7,802 nucleotides of DNA, from contig DCAZ01000097.1 in assembly GCA_002313925.1 (NCBI GenBank), positions 15,219 through 23,020 of the forward strand. Direction: 5' to 3'. A program made the translations under genes and the position numbers. This document shows positions 1-6,273 of this stretch, one piece after another (positions within the stretch are counted from its first letter, which is position 1; the number at the start of each line of letters is the position of its first letter). This DNA comes from Gemmatimonadales bacterium UBA1120. Its GTDB lineage: Bacteria > Gemmatimonadota > Gemmatimonadetes > Longimicrobiales > Gaopeijiaceae. Under the pieces are notes generated by a model. The model had not been told where the DNA came from. It saw nothing but the letters and a program-made list of their open reading frames with translations, and made no database searches.

Positions 1-126
1 CTTGCTCTAGAGGACTTCGGCTTCGCCGCTCCAGCTTTTGGAGATATCGACGGTGATGGAGATGACGATATCCTCCTCGGTGGGTCAGGAGGGGGTCTCT
101 GGTTTTACGAAAACCAGAGACGCTAG
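1..126 (+). CDS. C-terminal fragment of an FG-GAP/VCBS repeat protein (5' end outside window)
   Basis: Frame 1 is open from the window edge to a TAG at 124-126 and gives 41 residues. The fragment contains the Asp/Gly-rich stretch FGDIDGDGDDDILLGG, a calcium-binding-like DxDGDGxxD loop typical of one FG-GAP/VCBS beta-propeller blade. It ends with GGGLWFYENQRR, in the style of the last blade strand of such proteins. These proteins are normally exported or surface-bound and act in adhesion or carbohydrate/protein binding. Signal peptide, blade number and any other domain lie outside the window, so the specific role cannot be stated. A perfect hairpin overlaps the last codons (95-121). The next gene downstream is convergent, so this gene ends its transcription unit here. 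Confidence 0.85.
   Translation, partial: LALEDFGFAAPAFGDIDGDGDDDILLGGSGGGLWFYENQRR
95..121 (+). terminator. Perfect 12-bp hairpin at the end of the FG-GAP gene; possible 3'-end or terminator structure
   Basis: GTCTCTGGTTTT (95-106) and AAAACCAGAGAC (110-121) are exact reverse complements separated by the 3-nt loop ACG. The structure ends 2 nt before the TAG stop and lies entirely in coding sequence. No T-run follows directly; the nearest is TTTT at 139-142. A classical Rho-independent terminator is therefore not complete, and the hairpin could instead protect the mRNA 3' end or be fortuitous. A 12-bp perfect stem with a 3-nt loop is unlikely by chance in a stretch this short. The inverted repeat is seen directly; its function is inferred. 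Confidence 0.45.
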
Positions 127-264
127 TAACTCAAAAGCCTTTTAGGTCCCGGGAATAAAAACAACAGTGTTTTCAGGAGCTATAGATATGGGATCATTAG
201 ATCCGAATGAGTTTTATTTCTGGAAGCGAATTCGAAAAAATGGGTATGCCCTACTGAACGCGTG
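127..264. other. Convergent intergenic region with small inverted repeats
   Basis: This 138-bp gap separates the FG-GAP gene from the convergent dehydrogenase. It holds AAAACA-ACAG-TGTTTT (158-173), GGATC-ATTA-GATCC (191-204) followed by a T-rich stretch, and the 8-bp palindrome CGAATTCG. On the minus strand, a 3-bp GGG/CCC stem (242-251) is followed after one base by six T (235-240), which could be a weak terminator for the dehydrogenase. None is a strong canonical terminator. I see no gene here. Confidence 0.4.
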
Positions 265-1218
265 CTACCCGACTACATAATTCGGGACACGGCCTTGGTG
301 GACATCGAGGACGGCGTCGATAACAAGGTCACTCATTGCGCTACGGGCTTCAGTCGTGGCACTGCCCAGGTGTGGAGTAAGAGTCACATTTGTACGTTCC
401 TTCAATTGCTCGGCGACACTCGGAGGTGTTTCCAATACATCGAGAGCAACGCCCGCTATGAGATTCGTTTCAAGAGCAGCGATAAGATCGACTTCTTTGA
501 TGACCGGGCCCCGGCCGATGTTGATCAAGATTGCGCTTGCCTTCATTCGCTCAAAGGTCTTGAGATCGAATAAGTGATGGCTTTCTTTGTTCAAGGGAGC
601 CGTAATAACCAGAAAATCAGATTTCTCCAACAATCCGTCGAAGTCTACCACCGAGAGGTGGAGTCTGGCTTCAACCTTGGCCGGGAGTCGACTGCGATTG
701 CAGTAAAGGACCTGCATCTCGAAGCCACCTGCCATGCGGGCTATGGATTGGCCAATGCGCCCGCAACCCAAGATGCCAAGCGTCTTCCCATTCAACTCTG
801 ATCCCAACAAGAGATCAACCTTCCAACCAGAAAAATCCCCCACCTTGACCATGCGATCGCCTTCGATAATCCGGCGGGCCGTGGCAAGCAAAAGACCCAT
901 TCCCATCTCTGCTGTGGATTCGCTCAGGACATCTGGCGTGTTCGTGACGACGATTCCTTTACTCTGTGCATACGACACGTCGATGTTGTCGCAACCAACC
1001 CCTAAATTGGAAATGACTTTCAGCCCTGGAGAGGAATCTATAATGTGTCGGTCTACGCTCAGGCTCGTCATCGTTACGATACCCCAAGCATCTGTTGCGG
1101 CCTGTGAGAATGCCGCCTGATTCATCACTTCATTTCTGGAGTACTCGACCCTGAAATGGTCAACCAGCCTGCTAACAGAATCCCCAATCAAGGGGCCTGT
1201 GATGAGCACTTTATCCAT
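265..1218 (-). CDS. D-2-hydroxyacid dehydrogenase, glyoxylate/hydroxypyruvate reductase type
   Basis: This cytosolic oxidoreductase of 317 residues has the usual length for the family. It should interconvert a 2-oxoacid such as glyoxylate or hydroxypyruvate with the D-2-hydroxyacid, using NAD(P)H. The Rossmann loop GCGRIG is at 151-156, after GKTLGILG. The three catalytic residues of the family are all present: Arg236 in NIGRGPV, Glu263 in ALDVLETPP and His283 in TPHLGSATTE. The hinge and substrate region NLGVGCDNIDV (71-81) and VTNTPDVLSESTAEMG (91-106) closely resemble GyaR/GHRB-type reductases. Asn-Arg-Ser at 174-176, after the second Rossmann strand, suggests NADPH preference, which is an inference. 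The ATG at 1216-1218 sits directly before the first beta strand, so this start fits; the ribosome binding site is weak (AGGA, about 13 nt upstream). The gene is divergent from the methyltransferase with 19 bp between starts. The exact substrate is unknown. Confidence 0.93.
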   Translation of the reverse strand: MDKVLITGPLIGDSVSRLVDHFRVEYSRNEVMNQAAFSQAATDAWGIVTMTSLSVDRHIIDSSPGLKVISNLGVGCDNIDVSYAQSKGIVVTNTPDVLSESTAEMGMGLLLATARRIIEGDRMVKVGDFSGWKVDLLLGSELNGKTLGILGCGRIGQSIARMAGGFEMQVLYCNRSRLPAKVEARLHLSVVDFDGLLEKSDFLVITAPLNKESHHLFDLKTFERMKASAILINIGRGPVIKEVDLIAALETNLIAGVALDVLETPPSVAEQLKERTNVTLTPHLGSATTEARSAMSDLVIDAVLDVHQGRVPNYVVG

Positions 1219-1237
1219 ACGCTGAACTGTCCTGATT

Positions 1238-1912
1238 ATGTCTCATAAGGTTAGTCGGCACCTGCGGATCGAAGTCGCAACCTACGACCGTAAGATCCGA
1301 CAATTCGTTCCAGGTTATGAAACCATGCTAGGAATTGCTTCGGCATTAACCGCTGAAGTCAAACCCCGCCATGTCTTGGATCTAGGGTCTGGTTCAGGCG
1401 GGCTCTCCGAAGCCCTCCTCAGCTATCCTGAAATAGGAATCGTCGAATTGTGGGATATTGACCCAGAAATGCTAGAGCACGCTCGGATACGACTCTCTGA
1501 GTACGGTGAGCGTACTCGCTTTGAATTGAGGTCTTTTAATGACCCGTTTCCGGCGTGCGATGCCATCACCGCATGTATCTCTCTACACCATGTGCCTAGC
1601 CTAGAAAAGAAACAGGCTCTCTACCAAAGGGCATACAATGCGCTCCGACCAGGCGGGATCTTCGTAAACGCAGATGCGGCAGTTCCAACTCATGGCAAAG
1701 AGAAAGAACGTCTTTATCGATATTGGGCTCGCCACCTCGTTGCTAGCGGAATCCCAGAGGGACGCGCTTGGCAACACTTCGAAGAATGGGCTGAAGAAGA
1801 CTCATATTTCTCCCTCACCGAAGAACTCGTGGCTCTCAGTGCAGTCGGATTCGACGCACATTGTATATGGCGAGAGGGTCCCAGTGCTGTGCTCCTAGGA
1901 CGACGCTTATAG
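1238..1912 (+). CDS. Class I SAM-dependent methyltransferase, substrate unknown
   Basis: This soluble enzyme of 224 residues should transfer a methyl group from S-adenosylmethionine to an unidentified acceptor. Motif I, the SAM-binding loop, is VLDLGSGSGGLS at 46-57. The acidic strand-2 motif is LWDIDPEML (71-79), where Asp73 or Asp75 would contact the ribose. Motif IV is ACISLHHVP (112-120), and the post-motif LRPGGIFVNAD is at 136-146. The N-terminal YDRKIRQFVPGYETML (16-31) is a cap helix seen in many small-molecule methyltransferases of the UbiE/CmoA-like and trans-aconitate-like groups. The start at 1238 is kept because the next internal Met (30) would remove that helix. No clear ribosome binding site precedes it, so it may be leaderless or weakly translated. 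Its proximity to the dehydrogenase hints at a shared control region, but no common pathway can be assigned. Confidence 0.88.
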   Translation: MSHKVSRHLRIEVATYDRKIRQFVPGYETMLGIASALTAEVKPRHVLDLGSGSGGLSEALLSYPEIGIVELWDIDPEMLEHARIRLSEYGERTRFELRSFNDPFPACDAITACISLHHVPSLEKKQALYQRAYNALRPGGIFVNADAAVPTHGKEKERLYRYWARHLVASGIPEGRAWQHFEEWAEEDSYFSLTEELVALSAVGFDAHCIWREGPSAVLLGRRL

Positions 1913-2007
1913 TCCCGAACCTCGGTAGCCCGACACCCACATCTACATAGGAGTAGAGCACCCTTGAAACCCGACCATTCAGTCGGCAGGGGCAGGGCTG
2001 CGGGTCC
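1913..2007. other. Convergent intergenic gap with a weak hairpin
   Basis: The 95 bp between the methyltransferase and the convergent phosphatidyltransferase contain CCGAC-CATTCA-GTCGG (1971-1986), a 5-bp GC-rich stem with a 6-nt loop. No T-run follows on either strand, so it is not a convincing intrinsic terminator. No gene is visible. Confidence 0.35.
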
Positions 2008-2538
2008 TTATTGGCTTGGCGAGATCGCCCGGTCGATGATTGATGCTATCGTGGAGAGGATGAGTCCGTAACTGACCAATAAGATCACTGTGCTCCACAG
2101 ATGGCTGCTACTATCCATGAGATCGAGGCGCGAGACACTTATCAGGACCAGAGGGACGAAATAGAGAATACCGTTCCAACGCCCCAGCGTGCTCATTCGT
2201 AATTCCTTCTCACGGTGCATCCAGAACGAATCCAAGACGTATTGTGTAAAGGCACACCCAATAAGAATTGGGAGTGCAATGGATATGTCTCCGGCTAGCG
2301 CAGCTCCCCCTAGCCCACCTGTCACAAACAGGAAATCTGTACTGTGATCAAAGAGTCTCCCCTTAGGTGATGCGGTCTCAGTCAGTCGGGCTATGATGCC
2401 ATCGAAATAGTCTGTGCTGATGCCCACTGTGATGCAGATCAGCAACCACACCTCGGGAAGTACGTCTGGTCGCGCGAGACCCACTGAGACGGGCACCACC
2501 AGAAGTAATCGGAAACTCGTGAGAAGGTGGGCGATCAC
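2008..2538 (-). CDS. CDP-alcohol phosphatidyltransferase family membrane enzyme
   Basis: This 176-residue integral membrane enzyme should displace CMP from a CDP-linked lipid or alcohol with a second alcohol, making a phosphodiester-linked lipid. The family signature D-x2-DG-x2-AR-x8-G-x3-D-x3-D is complete at 43-68, with Asp43, Asp46, Gly47, Ala50-Arg51, Gly60, Asp64 and Asp68. The aspartates bind the divalent metal and the last is the proposed catalytic base. Hydrophobic stretches near 4-20, 29-42, 68-98, 123-136 and 147-168 fit the usual six-helix fold. The start codon is GTG (2536-2538), overlapping the TGA of the upstream membrane gene as GTGA, which implies translational coupling. It is the last gene of the minus-strand run. 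Sequence alone does not distinguish phosphatidylglycerophosphate, phosphatidylserine, phosphatidylinositol-like or other products. The length and motif are typical, and nothing is missing. Confidence 0.92.
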   Translation of the reverse strand: MIAHLLTSFRLLLVVPVSVGLARPDVLPEVWLLICITVGISTDYFDGIIARLTETASPKGRLFDHSTDFLFVTGGLGGAALAGDISIALPILIGCAFTQYVLDSFWMHREKELRMSTLGRWNGILYFVPLVLISVSRLDLMDSSSHLWSTVILLVSYGLILSTIASIIDRAISPSQ

Positions 2539-3503
2539 TGATCGAACAATTCACGCTGTGCACGCCTCAAGAACAGTAGTCCGATCGTGGCATTGAAAAA
2601 TATAAAGAAGTTGTGCTGTACGAACCCAAATGCAGCTACTTGGCCCTCGTTACCAGGAAATAATATGACCCACGAGGTTATAGCAGCCGCACGCATGGGA
2701 GTCGGTAGCGTGGCCGCAAAGAAGATCACGGGTAGATACCCAAGCATTGAGACCAACGACGTCTCGACACCGAAGAAATTAAGAGCAACGGTATAAACCA
2801 CTACAGCTGAAAGGAGAGCCGGAGAGCGTAGCAAAAAGAAGCCCCCATAGTGTCGTATGCGGGCCAGCTTGAAGGCATGGAGAAGTTGCTTGTCCCGTAG
2901 CTGACTTTCTGGCAAAAGCTTGCCACGGAAAAAAGCAATCCAAAGGGTGATGAATACAGCGGCACCCAAGGCTATTGGGGGTATCAGGCCGAAGCTTTCC
3001 GGAAGTGCCTCCCGGCTGAACAAGAATCCAATCGTGGCCCAGGTCAGCAAATAAAACATTTCACAAAACATGATGAACAGCATGACCGAGCCAACTTCCC
3101 ATCCAGGGACTCCGTCTCGCTTATTGAGGTAATAAGCCATAGCACCCTTGCCGATCTGCTCATTGAAAATCGAGATGATGTAGGCACTAGCACGGATTGG
3201 CAGGATATCCCGATAGGGTATCTCCCTCACGAACCACTTCAGCGAGCGTGTTACGACCAAAGTATCAATGGCCAGATAGACACAGGAGTAGGCCATCATC
3301 AACAGCAGCCATGGCACCCAATCTACATTAGCAAATACCTGGGACATGTAGCCAACAAGAGAAAGGCCCTCCCGTGCTGCAGCACCAGCCAAGCGGTAAT
3401 AGAGATAGACAAAGCATAATGTCGTGATAAAGAAGACGATTGCACGTCTCCAGAGGCTCGGCCTCGGAACTGATCCAGATCCATCAAATATCGGTGGCTT
3501 CAT
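2535..3503 (-). CDS. Polytopic inner-membrane protein, LPG-synthase/flippase transmembrane-like
   Basis: I do not recognise a specific gene. The 322-residue protein has about seven to eight hydrophobic segments, roughly at 20-40, 63-84, 138-162, 171-193, 225-246, 250-268, 272-285 and 292-313. An amphipathic stretch with RASAYIISIFNEQIGKG (104-120) is followed by YYLNKRDGVPG (124-134). That pattern of an Arg, a short helix, a Gly-rich turn and a basic loop resembles the lysylphosphatidylglycerol-synthase TM/UPF0104 family, whose members include MprF-type lipid flippase domains and AglD-like proteins. The resemblance is by eye and moderate. The ATG overlaps the stop of the upstream SDR gene by 1 nt (TAATG), and its own TGA overlaps the GTG of the phosphatidyltransferase, so it sits in the middle of a coupled trio. 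A role in moving or presenting a lipid made by its neighbours is plausible but inferred. Confidence 0.75.
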   Translation of the reverse strand: MKPPIFDGSGSVPRPSLWRRAIVFFITTLCFVYLYYRLAGAAAREGLSLVGYMSQVFANVDWVPWLLLMMAYSCVYLAIDTLVVTRSLKWFVREIPYRDILPIRASAYIISIFNEQIGKGAMAYYLNKRDGVPGWEVGSVMLFIMFCEMFYLLTWATIGFLFSREALPESFGLIPPIALGAAVFITLWIAFFRGKLLPESQLRDKQLLHAFKLARIRHYGGFFLLRSPALLSAVVVYTVALNFFGVETSLVSMLGYLPVIFFAATLPTPMRAAAITSWVILFPGNEGQVAAFGFVQHNFFIFFNATIGLLFLRRAQRELFDQ

Positions 3504-4402
3504 TAAGCTTCATCGAACTCAGAAAGGATCTTCTCTAAGGTTATAGACAATGGAGTCAGCTCAATACCTAACTCGACATCCGCATTAATCTCCACTGTTT
3601 CATTAGCAATTATGACATCAATGACCGTCGGAGATACACCTCCTCCCTTGGCTCTACTTCGTATAGCTGCACCCGCTTTAGCTATCCAGACAGGCATCGT
3701 GCCTATGGATGGGGTTCGCCCCACCATATTGGCAATACGGGTAACCAACTCGCGGTACCGAATAATTTCCGGTCCGACTAACTCGTAGATTGATACACCT
3801 TCTCGTCGAGTCTTGATTGCAGCCAAGATCGCCCGACTCAAATCATCAAGATCAAGTGGACGCATCTTATAGCGCCCTCCACCCAATAACCTGACCTTCT
3901 CCTGCGTAGCTGCCCGCATAAGCCCGGCCGCGCCTGCTGTGTTTCGGCCGAGAAGAATCGGAGTGCGGATAATCGTTGATGGAACTCCCGATCCAGTTAC
4001 TAACCTCTCGGCATCTCCTTTTGACCGGAGGTATCGGTTTGGGGAATCAGGGTCCGCACCAATCACGCTCACAAGCACAATCCGTTCCGGCCCTGAACGT
4101 CGAGCTGCTTCTACTACAGCGGCAGCGGTGTCCACATTGGCTTTCTTGTAGGTCGACATCTTGCTTTCGATCAAAACCCCCGCGAGGTGCACGACACATG
4201 ATGCACCTTCGATCGCTCGCGTTAGCTGCTCGACATTTTCATAGGGAATAATCTTAGGCGTTACAGCCGGAGAACTTGGGAGAGATTCGGCTGCGTGATC
4301 TGATCGTACTATCGCGTTAACGACTGAGTCTTCGCTATTCGTGAGATGCGATAACAGGTTGAGACCAACGCTGCTATTTGCTCCCGTTACCGCAATGGTC
4401 AT
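3503..4402 (-). CDS. Atypical SDR-family NAD(P)-binding protein (NDUFA9/complex-I-like or NmrA-like epimerase group)
   Basis: This soluble 299-residue Rossmann protein starts directly with the cofactor strand. TGANSSVG (6-13) is the TGxxxxxG dinucleotide loop of atypical SDRs, VVHLAG (70-75) is the strand-4 motif, and VSVIGAD (111-117) is the strand-5 region. Tyr124 and Lys128 form a YxxxK pair in RYLRSKGDAE, so catalysis is possible. IIRTPILLGR (144-153) and PLDLDDLSRAI (182-191) match the conserved C-terminal substrate-domain entry of the NDUFA9-like and NAD-dependent epimerase/dehydratase groups. The substrate is unknown; members act on nucleotide sugars, quinone-linked complexes or lipid-linked intermediates, or are purely regulatory. 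Its stop overlaps the ATG of the membrane protein gene by 1 nt, and it begins 16 nt after the stop of the upstream gene. Co-expression with the membrane genes suggests an oxidoreduction or epimerisation step on their substrate (inference). Confidence 0.87.
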   Translation of the reverse strand: MTIAVTGANSSVGLNLLSHLTNSEDSVVNAIVRSDHAAESLPSSPAVTPKIIPYENVEQLTRAIEGASCVVHLAGVLIESKMSTYKKANVDTAAAVVEAARRSGPERIVLVSVIGADPDSPNRYLRSKGDAERLVTGSGVPSTIIRTPILLGRNTAGAAGLMRAATQEKVRLLGGGRYKMRPLDLDDLSRAILAAIKTRREGVSIYELVGPEIIRYRELVTRIANMVGRTPSIGTMPVWIAKAGAAIRSRAKGGGVSPTVIDVIIANETVEINADVELGIELTPLSITLEKILSEFDEA

Positions 4403-4418
4403 CAGTGGCTTTTAAGTC

Positions 4419-4919
4419 CTACCGAGACGTCCAGAGGAAAACCTCCCAGTCACGGAGGGGGTCGGGTCCACCCACTGCTATGTCCATCGGAAGGCGGGTC
4501 TTGCCCGAGTACAGTTCTAGCATCGGCAGGCGTGCATCACCCAGGATCTCTGTGGCCTGCATCGCATATCTCGCGTCACCGATTCGTAACCATCCGTCGT
4601 TGCCACCGTCTCTCACACGCTGTGCCCAGTATCCACCGTCCGGGCGGGTGGCGGTGATCACACCCTCGGGAGTCCCCACATATGAAAGATAGATCACGAA
4701 CGGTGGGAAGCCGCTAAACTTCATCAATAGAGTGCCGCCCACGTCATTGACCGTGCTAAAGTCATTCGGAGCGGGAGTCACCATACCTCCGATTCTCACA
4801 CCCGGCGTACGCGAAAGTCCCTGATTGCCTGCATAGGGAGCGGTGTATACATAGGTGGTGACGCCAATCAGGAGTAGCACTCCCGTAGCGATCCTTGCGA
4901 TCCTCAGTTTACCATTCAT
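4419..4919 (-). CDS. Small N-terminally membrane-anchored protein, possibly related to FDOR/DUF2255-type split beta-barrels
   Basis: The start is set at 4919 (166 residues), not the longer in-frame ATG at 4973. GGGGAGG lies a few bases upstream of this ATG as a strong ribosome binding site, and the extra 18 residues are charged and unlike a protein N-terminus. Residues 1-8 are basic, followed by one hydrophobic helix (about 9-28, ATGVLLLIGVTTYVYTAP), so it is anchored in or exported across the inner membrane. The soluble part is mostly beta-like. VITATRPDGGYWAQRVRDGG (87-106) and DGWLRIGDARYAMQATEI (108-125) resemble the strand-loop-strand pattern of F420-/flavin-dependent oxidoreductase and DUF2255 proteins (W-x-R...G-x-hRIG). 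The match is weak and I see no decisive cofactor residue. The gap to the SDR start is 16 nt, so the two are probably co-transcribed. Function is not assigned. Confidence 0.7.
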   Translation of the reverse strand: MNGKLRIARIATGVLLLIGVTTYVYTAPYAGNQGLSRTPGVRIGGMVTPAPNDFSTVNDVGGTLLMKFSGFPPFVIYLSYVGTPEGVITATRPDGGYWAQRVRDGGNDGWLRIGDARYAMQATEILGDARLPMLELYSGKTRLPMDIAVGGPDPLRDWEVFLWTSR

Positions 4920-4921
4920 CG

Positions 4922-4931
4922 AACCTCCCCG
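4922..4931 (-). promoter_or_regulatory. Strong ribosome binding site that decides the start at 4919
   Basis: Read on the minus strand, CACGGGGAGGTTCG precedes the ATG at 4917-4919. The GGGGAGG core is a near-perfect anti-Shine-Dalgarno match with a spacer of about 5 nt. It would lie inside the coding region if the longer start at 4973 were used, and therefore argues for the shorter protein. Confidence 0.75.
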
Positions 4932-5009
4932 TGTTCGTTTCGGTAGTGATTCCTTACCGCGTCGTATCACCATGGAAATCAGCTATCCAAACCTCAGCTA
5001 GTCTGAAAT

Positions 5010-5567
5010 TCAACGGCCACTTCCTTCAGTAAGTCCGAGGAGTTCTAGGACCGGTGCCTCGAGGCGTGTCATACCAGCTGCCCGTCCGAGTTCAGCAGCT
5101 TCTTCAGCCGGAACTCCATCCATCCAATACGCTCGGAGTGCCAAAAGAGCACCAACCCGATTACTGCTTGCACAGTAAAGCACTGCTGGGTCATCCCCTG
5201 CCTCATCCAGCAATTCATCCAGTGCTGCGACATTCTCTCGAGTAAGATCCCCTGCTCCTGCAATCGGAATCCGATTGAATGTACCAGGTTCAGCATAGGC
5301 TTCCTCCCATCCTGCACCATCTTCGCTTTCAGGACGAAGAGAAATGAAGTGGCGGTAACCTCCTTCAGCTAGCGCATCGTACTGCTCTTCGGTCACCTGA
5401 CCACTCGTGAGCAACCCCTCGATGGGCATACGTGCGTTACGCACACCGAGATCGGTTGCGGTCTCTAGAGTCGCCACAAATGAGACCTCTGCCTCCCCAC
5501 ATCCGGATAATGAACCAACCAGAGTGAAAACAATTAGGCTACGTACGATAAAGAGTGAAAATTTCAT
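5010..5567 (-). CDS. Exported lipoprotein with a DSP-PTPase/beta-lactamase-hydrolase-like phosphatase domain
   Basis: This 185-residue protein begins with a basic/hydrophobic signal and the lipobox LSGC (20-23). Cys23 should be lipidated and the protein tethered to a membrane outside the cytoplasm. The C-terminal half contains the phosphate-binding loop VLYCASSNRVGALLALRAYW (129-148), with nucleophile Cys132 and Arg137 in a C-x4-R arrangement. The family loop is usually C-x-S-G-N-R-VGAL; here the Gly is replaced by Ser (Ser135). Other family features are NARMPIEGLLTSGQVTEEQY (44-63), which matches the usual start of this fold (a ligand loop followed by sGQ-s-eq-l-l), and GGYRHFISLRPESEDGAGWE (69-88), the N-R/L-R-P segment. 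The family removes phosphate from proteins or small molecules, and some members hydrolyse sulfur-linked adducts. The substrate is unknown. The start at 5567 is preceded by CGGGA about 7 nt upstream. It lies 90 nt upstream of the anchored-protein gene. Confidence 0.85.
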   Translation of the reverse strand: MKFSLFIVRSLIVFTLVGSLSGCGEAEVSFVATLETATDLGVRNARMPIEGLLTSGQVTEEQYDALAEGGYRHFISLRPESEDGAGWEEAYAEPGTFNRIPIAGAGDLTRENVAALDELLDEAGDDPAVLYCASSNRVGALLALRAYWMDGVPAEEAAELGRAAGMTRLEAPVLELLGLTEGSGR

Positions 5568-5727
5568 ATTGATATCCCGAGAATAGCGATTGCCTGAACC
5601 AATGATTCCATTTTGCTCTTAAAAAGAACAGGTCCGCAACTTAATGGAATTAAGAGATATAGTGGCGAGTGTGCCACTTGGTACAAATATTAGTATTGAA
5701 TAACTCTTCACCTAGCTGGGGGTGGTA
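5568..5727. promoter_or_regulatory. Divergent intergenic region with two adjacent perfect palindromes; likely promoter/operator region
   Basis: This 160-bp gap separates the divergent phosphatase and DinB genes, so it should carry promoters for both. CTTAAT-GGA-ATTAAG (5640-5654) and AGTGGC-GAGTGT-GCCACT (5661-5678) are perfect inverted repeats 6 bp apart. ATTCCATT (5605-5612) also pairs exactly with AATGGAAT (5643-5650), an 8-bp inverted pair that shares the first palindrome. The section from 5679 to 5705 is AT-rich. I could not assign a confident sigma-70 -35/-10 pair on either strand. The regulator is not identified, and operator function is inferred from symmetry and position only. Confidence 0.45.
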
Positions 5728-6273
5728 ATGAGCAAGAATGGATTCCGAGTTTCAATTGCTATCGTAGCGGCCTTTTGCCTGCCATCTCTGATCTCAGCTC
5801 AAGCACCGTCATTGCAGGATATCCAAGCTACTGATATCGAGACAATGAAAGACAAGTTTATTGGCTTGGCCCAGGAGTTTGACGAGTCCCAGTACGAATG
5901 GCGACCCATGGAAGGGGTGCGTTCAGTCCACGACGTATTTGGCTTGATCATCGCTGAATGTCATATCTTTCCAACGGCTTGGGGGCACGAGCCCCCTGCT
6001 GGAGCAGCCTCAGGATTCGGGGGTGAGATTCGGCGCACCGGCGCCCTTTCCAGAGATGAGGTCATCAGCGAACTCGGTTCGGCATTTGATCACTTGATCG
6101 GTGTTGTGCGTGGAATGAACGACTCAGAGCGTATGACCGAATCGAGCTACTTTGGACGTACCATGCCAGTTCATGCCAACATCCTGATATCGATGGCAGA
6201 CATGCATGAGCACCTTGGCCAGTTGATCGCATATGCTCGTACAAACCATGTGGTGCCACCCTGGAGTCGCTAG
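5728..6273 (+). CDS. Exported DinB-family (four-helix metal-binding) protein
   Basis: The ATG at 5728 (181 residues) is chosen over the in-frame GTG at 5722. GGGGG at 5718-5722 gives a ribosome binding site with a 5-nt spacer to the ATG, whereas it overlaps the GTG. Residues 1-24 form a signal peptide with a hydrophobic core and an A-x-x-type end in LISAQAPS, probable cleavage after Ala24, so the protein is periplasmic or secreted. The mature part is a DinB/YfiT-like helical bundle. WRPMEGVRSVHDVF (58-71) is the conserved helix-2 entry and MHEHLGQLIAYARTNHVVPPWS (159-180) is the conserved C-terminal helix with His160 and His162. Family members often bind nickel or zinc through three His; some are thiol transferases, most are uncharacterised. 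The usual helix-2 His position appears to be Leu73 here, so metal binding may be altered. The neighbouring genes give no clear pathway. Confidence 0.85.
   Translation: MSKNGFRVSIAIVAAFCLPSLISAQAPSLQDIQATDIETMKDKFIGLAQEFDESQYEWRPMEGVRSVHDVFGLIIAECHIFPTAWGHEPPAGAASGFGGEIRRTGALSRDEVISELGSAFDHLIGVVRGMNDSERMTESSYFGRTMPVHANILISMADMHEHLGQLIAYARTNHVVPPWSR

Noticed and set aside
734..1120. A 128-codon plus-strand open frame antisense to the dehydrogenase
   Set aside because: The dehydrogenase has all cofactor and catalytic residues over the same region; the antisense frame has no ribosome binding site or domain signature.
1182..1195. CCCC-AATCAA-GGGG as an operator in the dehydrogenase 5' region
   Set aside because: Only 4-bp arms inside coding sequence for the N-terminal strand; easily chance.
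4920..4973. Longer start for the anchored protein at 4973
   Set aside because: The added 18 residues are charged and would put the strong GGGGAGG site inside the gene; the start at 4919 directly follows that site.
5678..5706. TTGGTA as a -35 box for the DinB gene
   Set aside because: The hexamer 17 nt downstream (TAACTC) matches the -10 consensus poorly, so no promoter was called.
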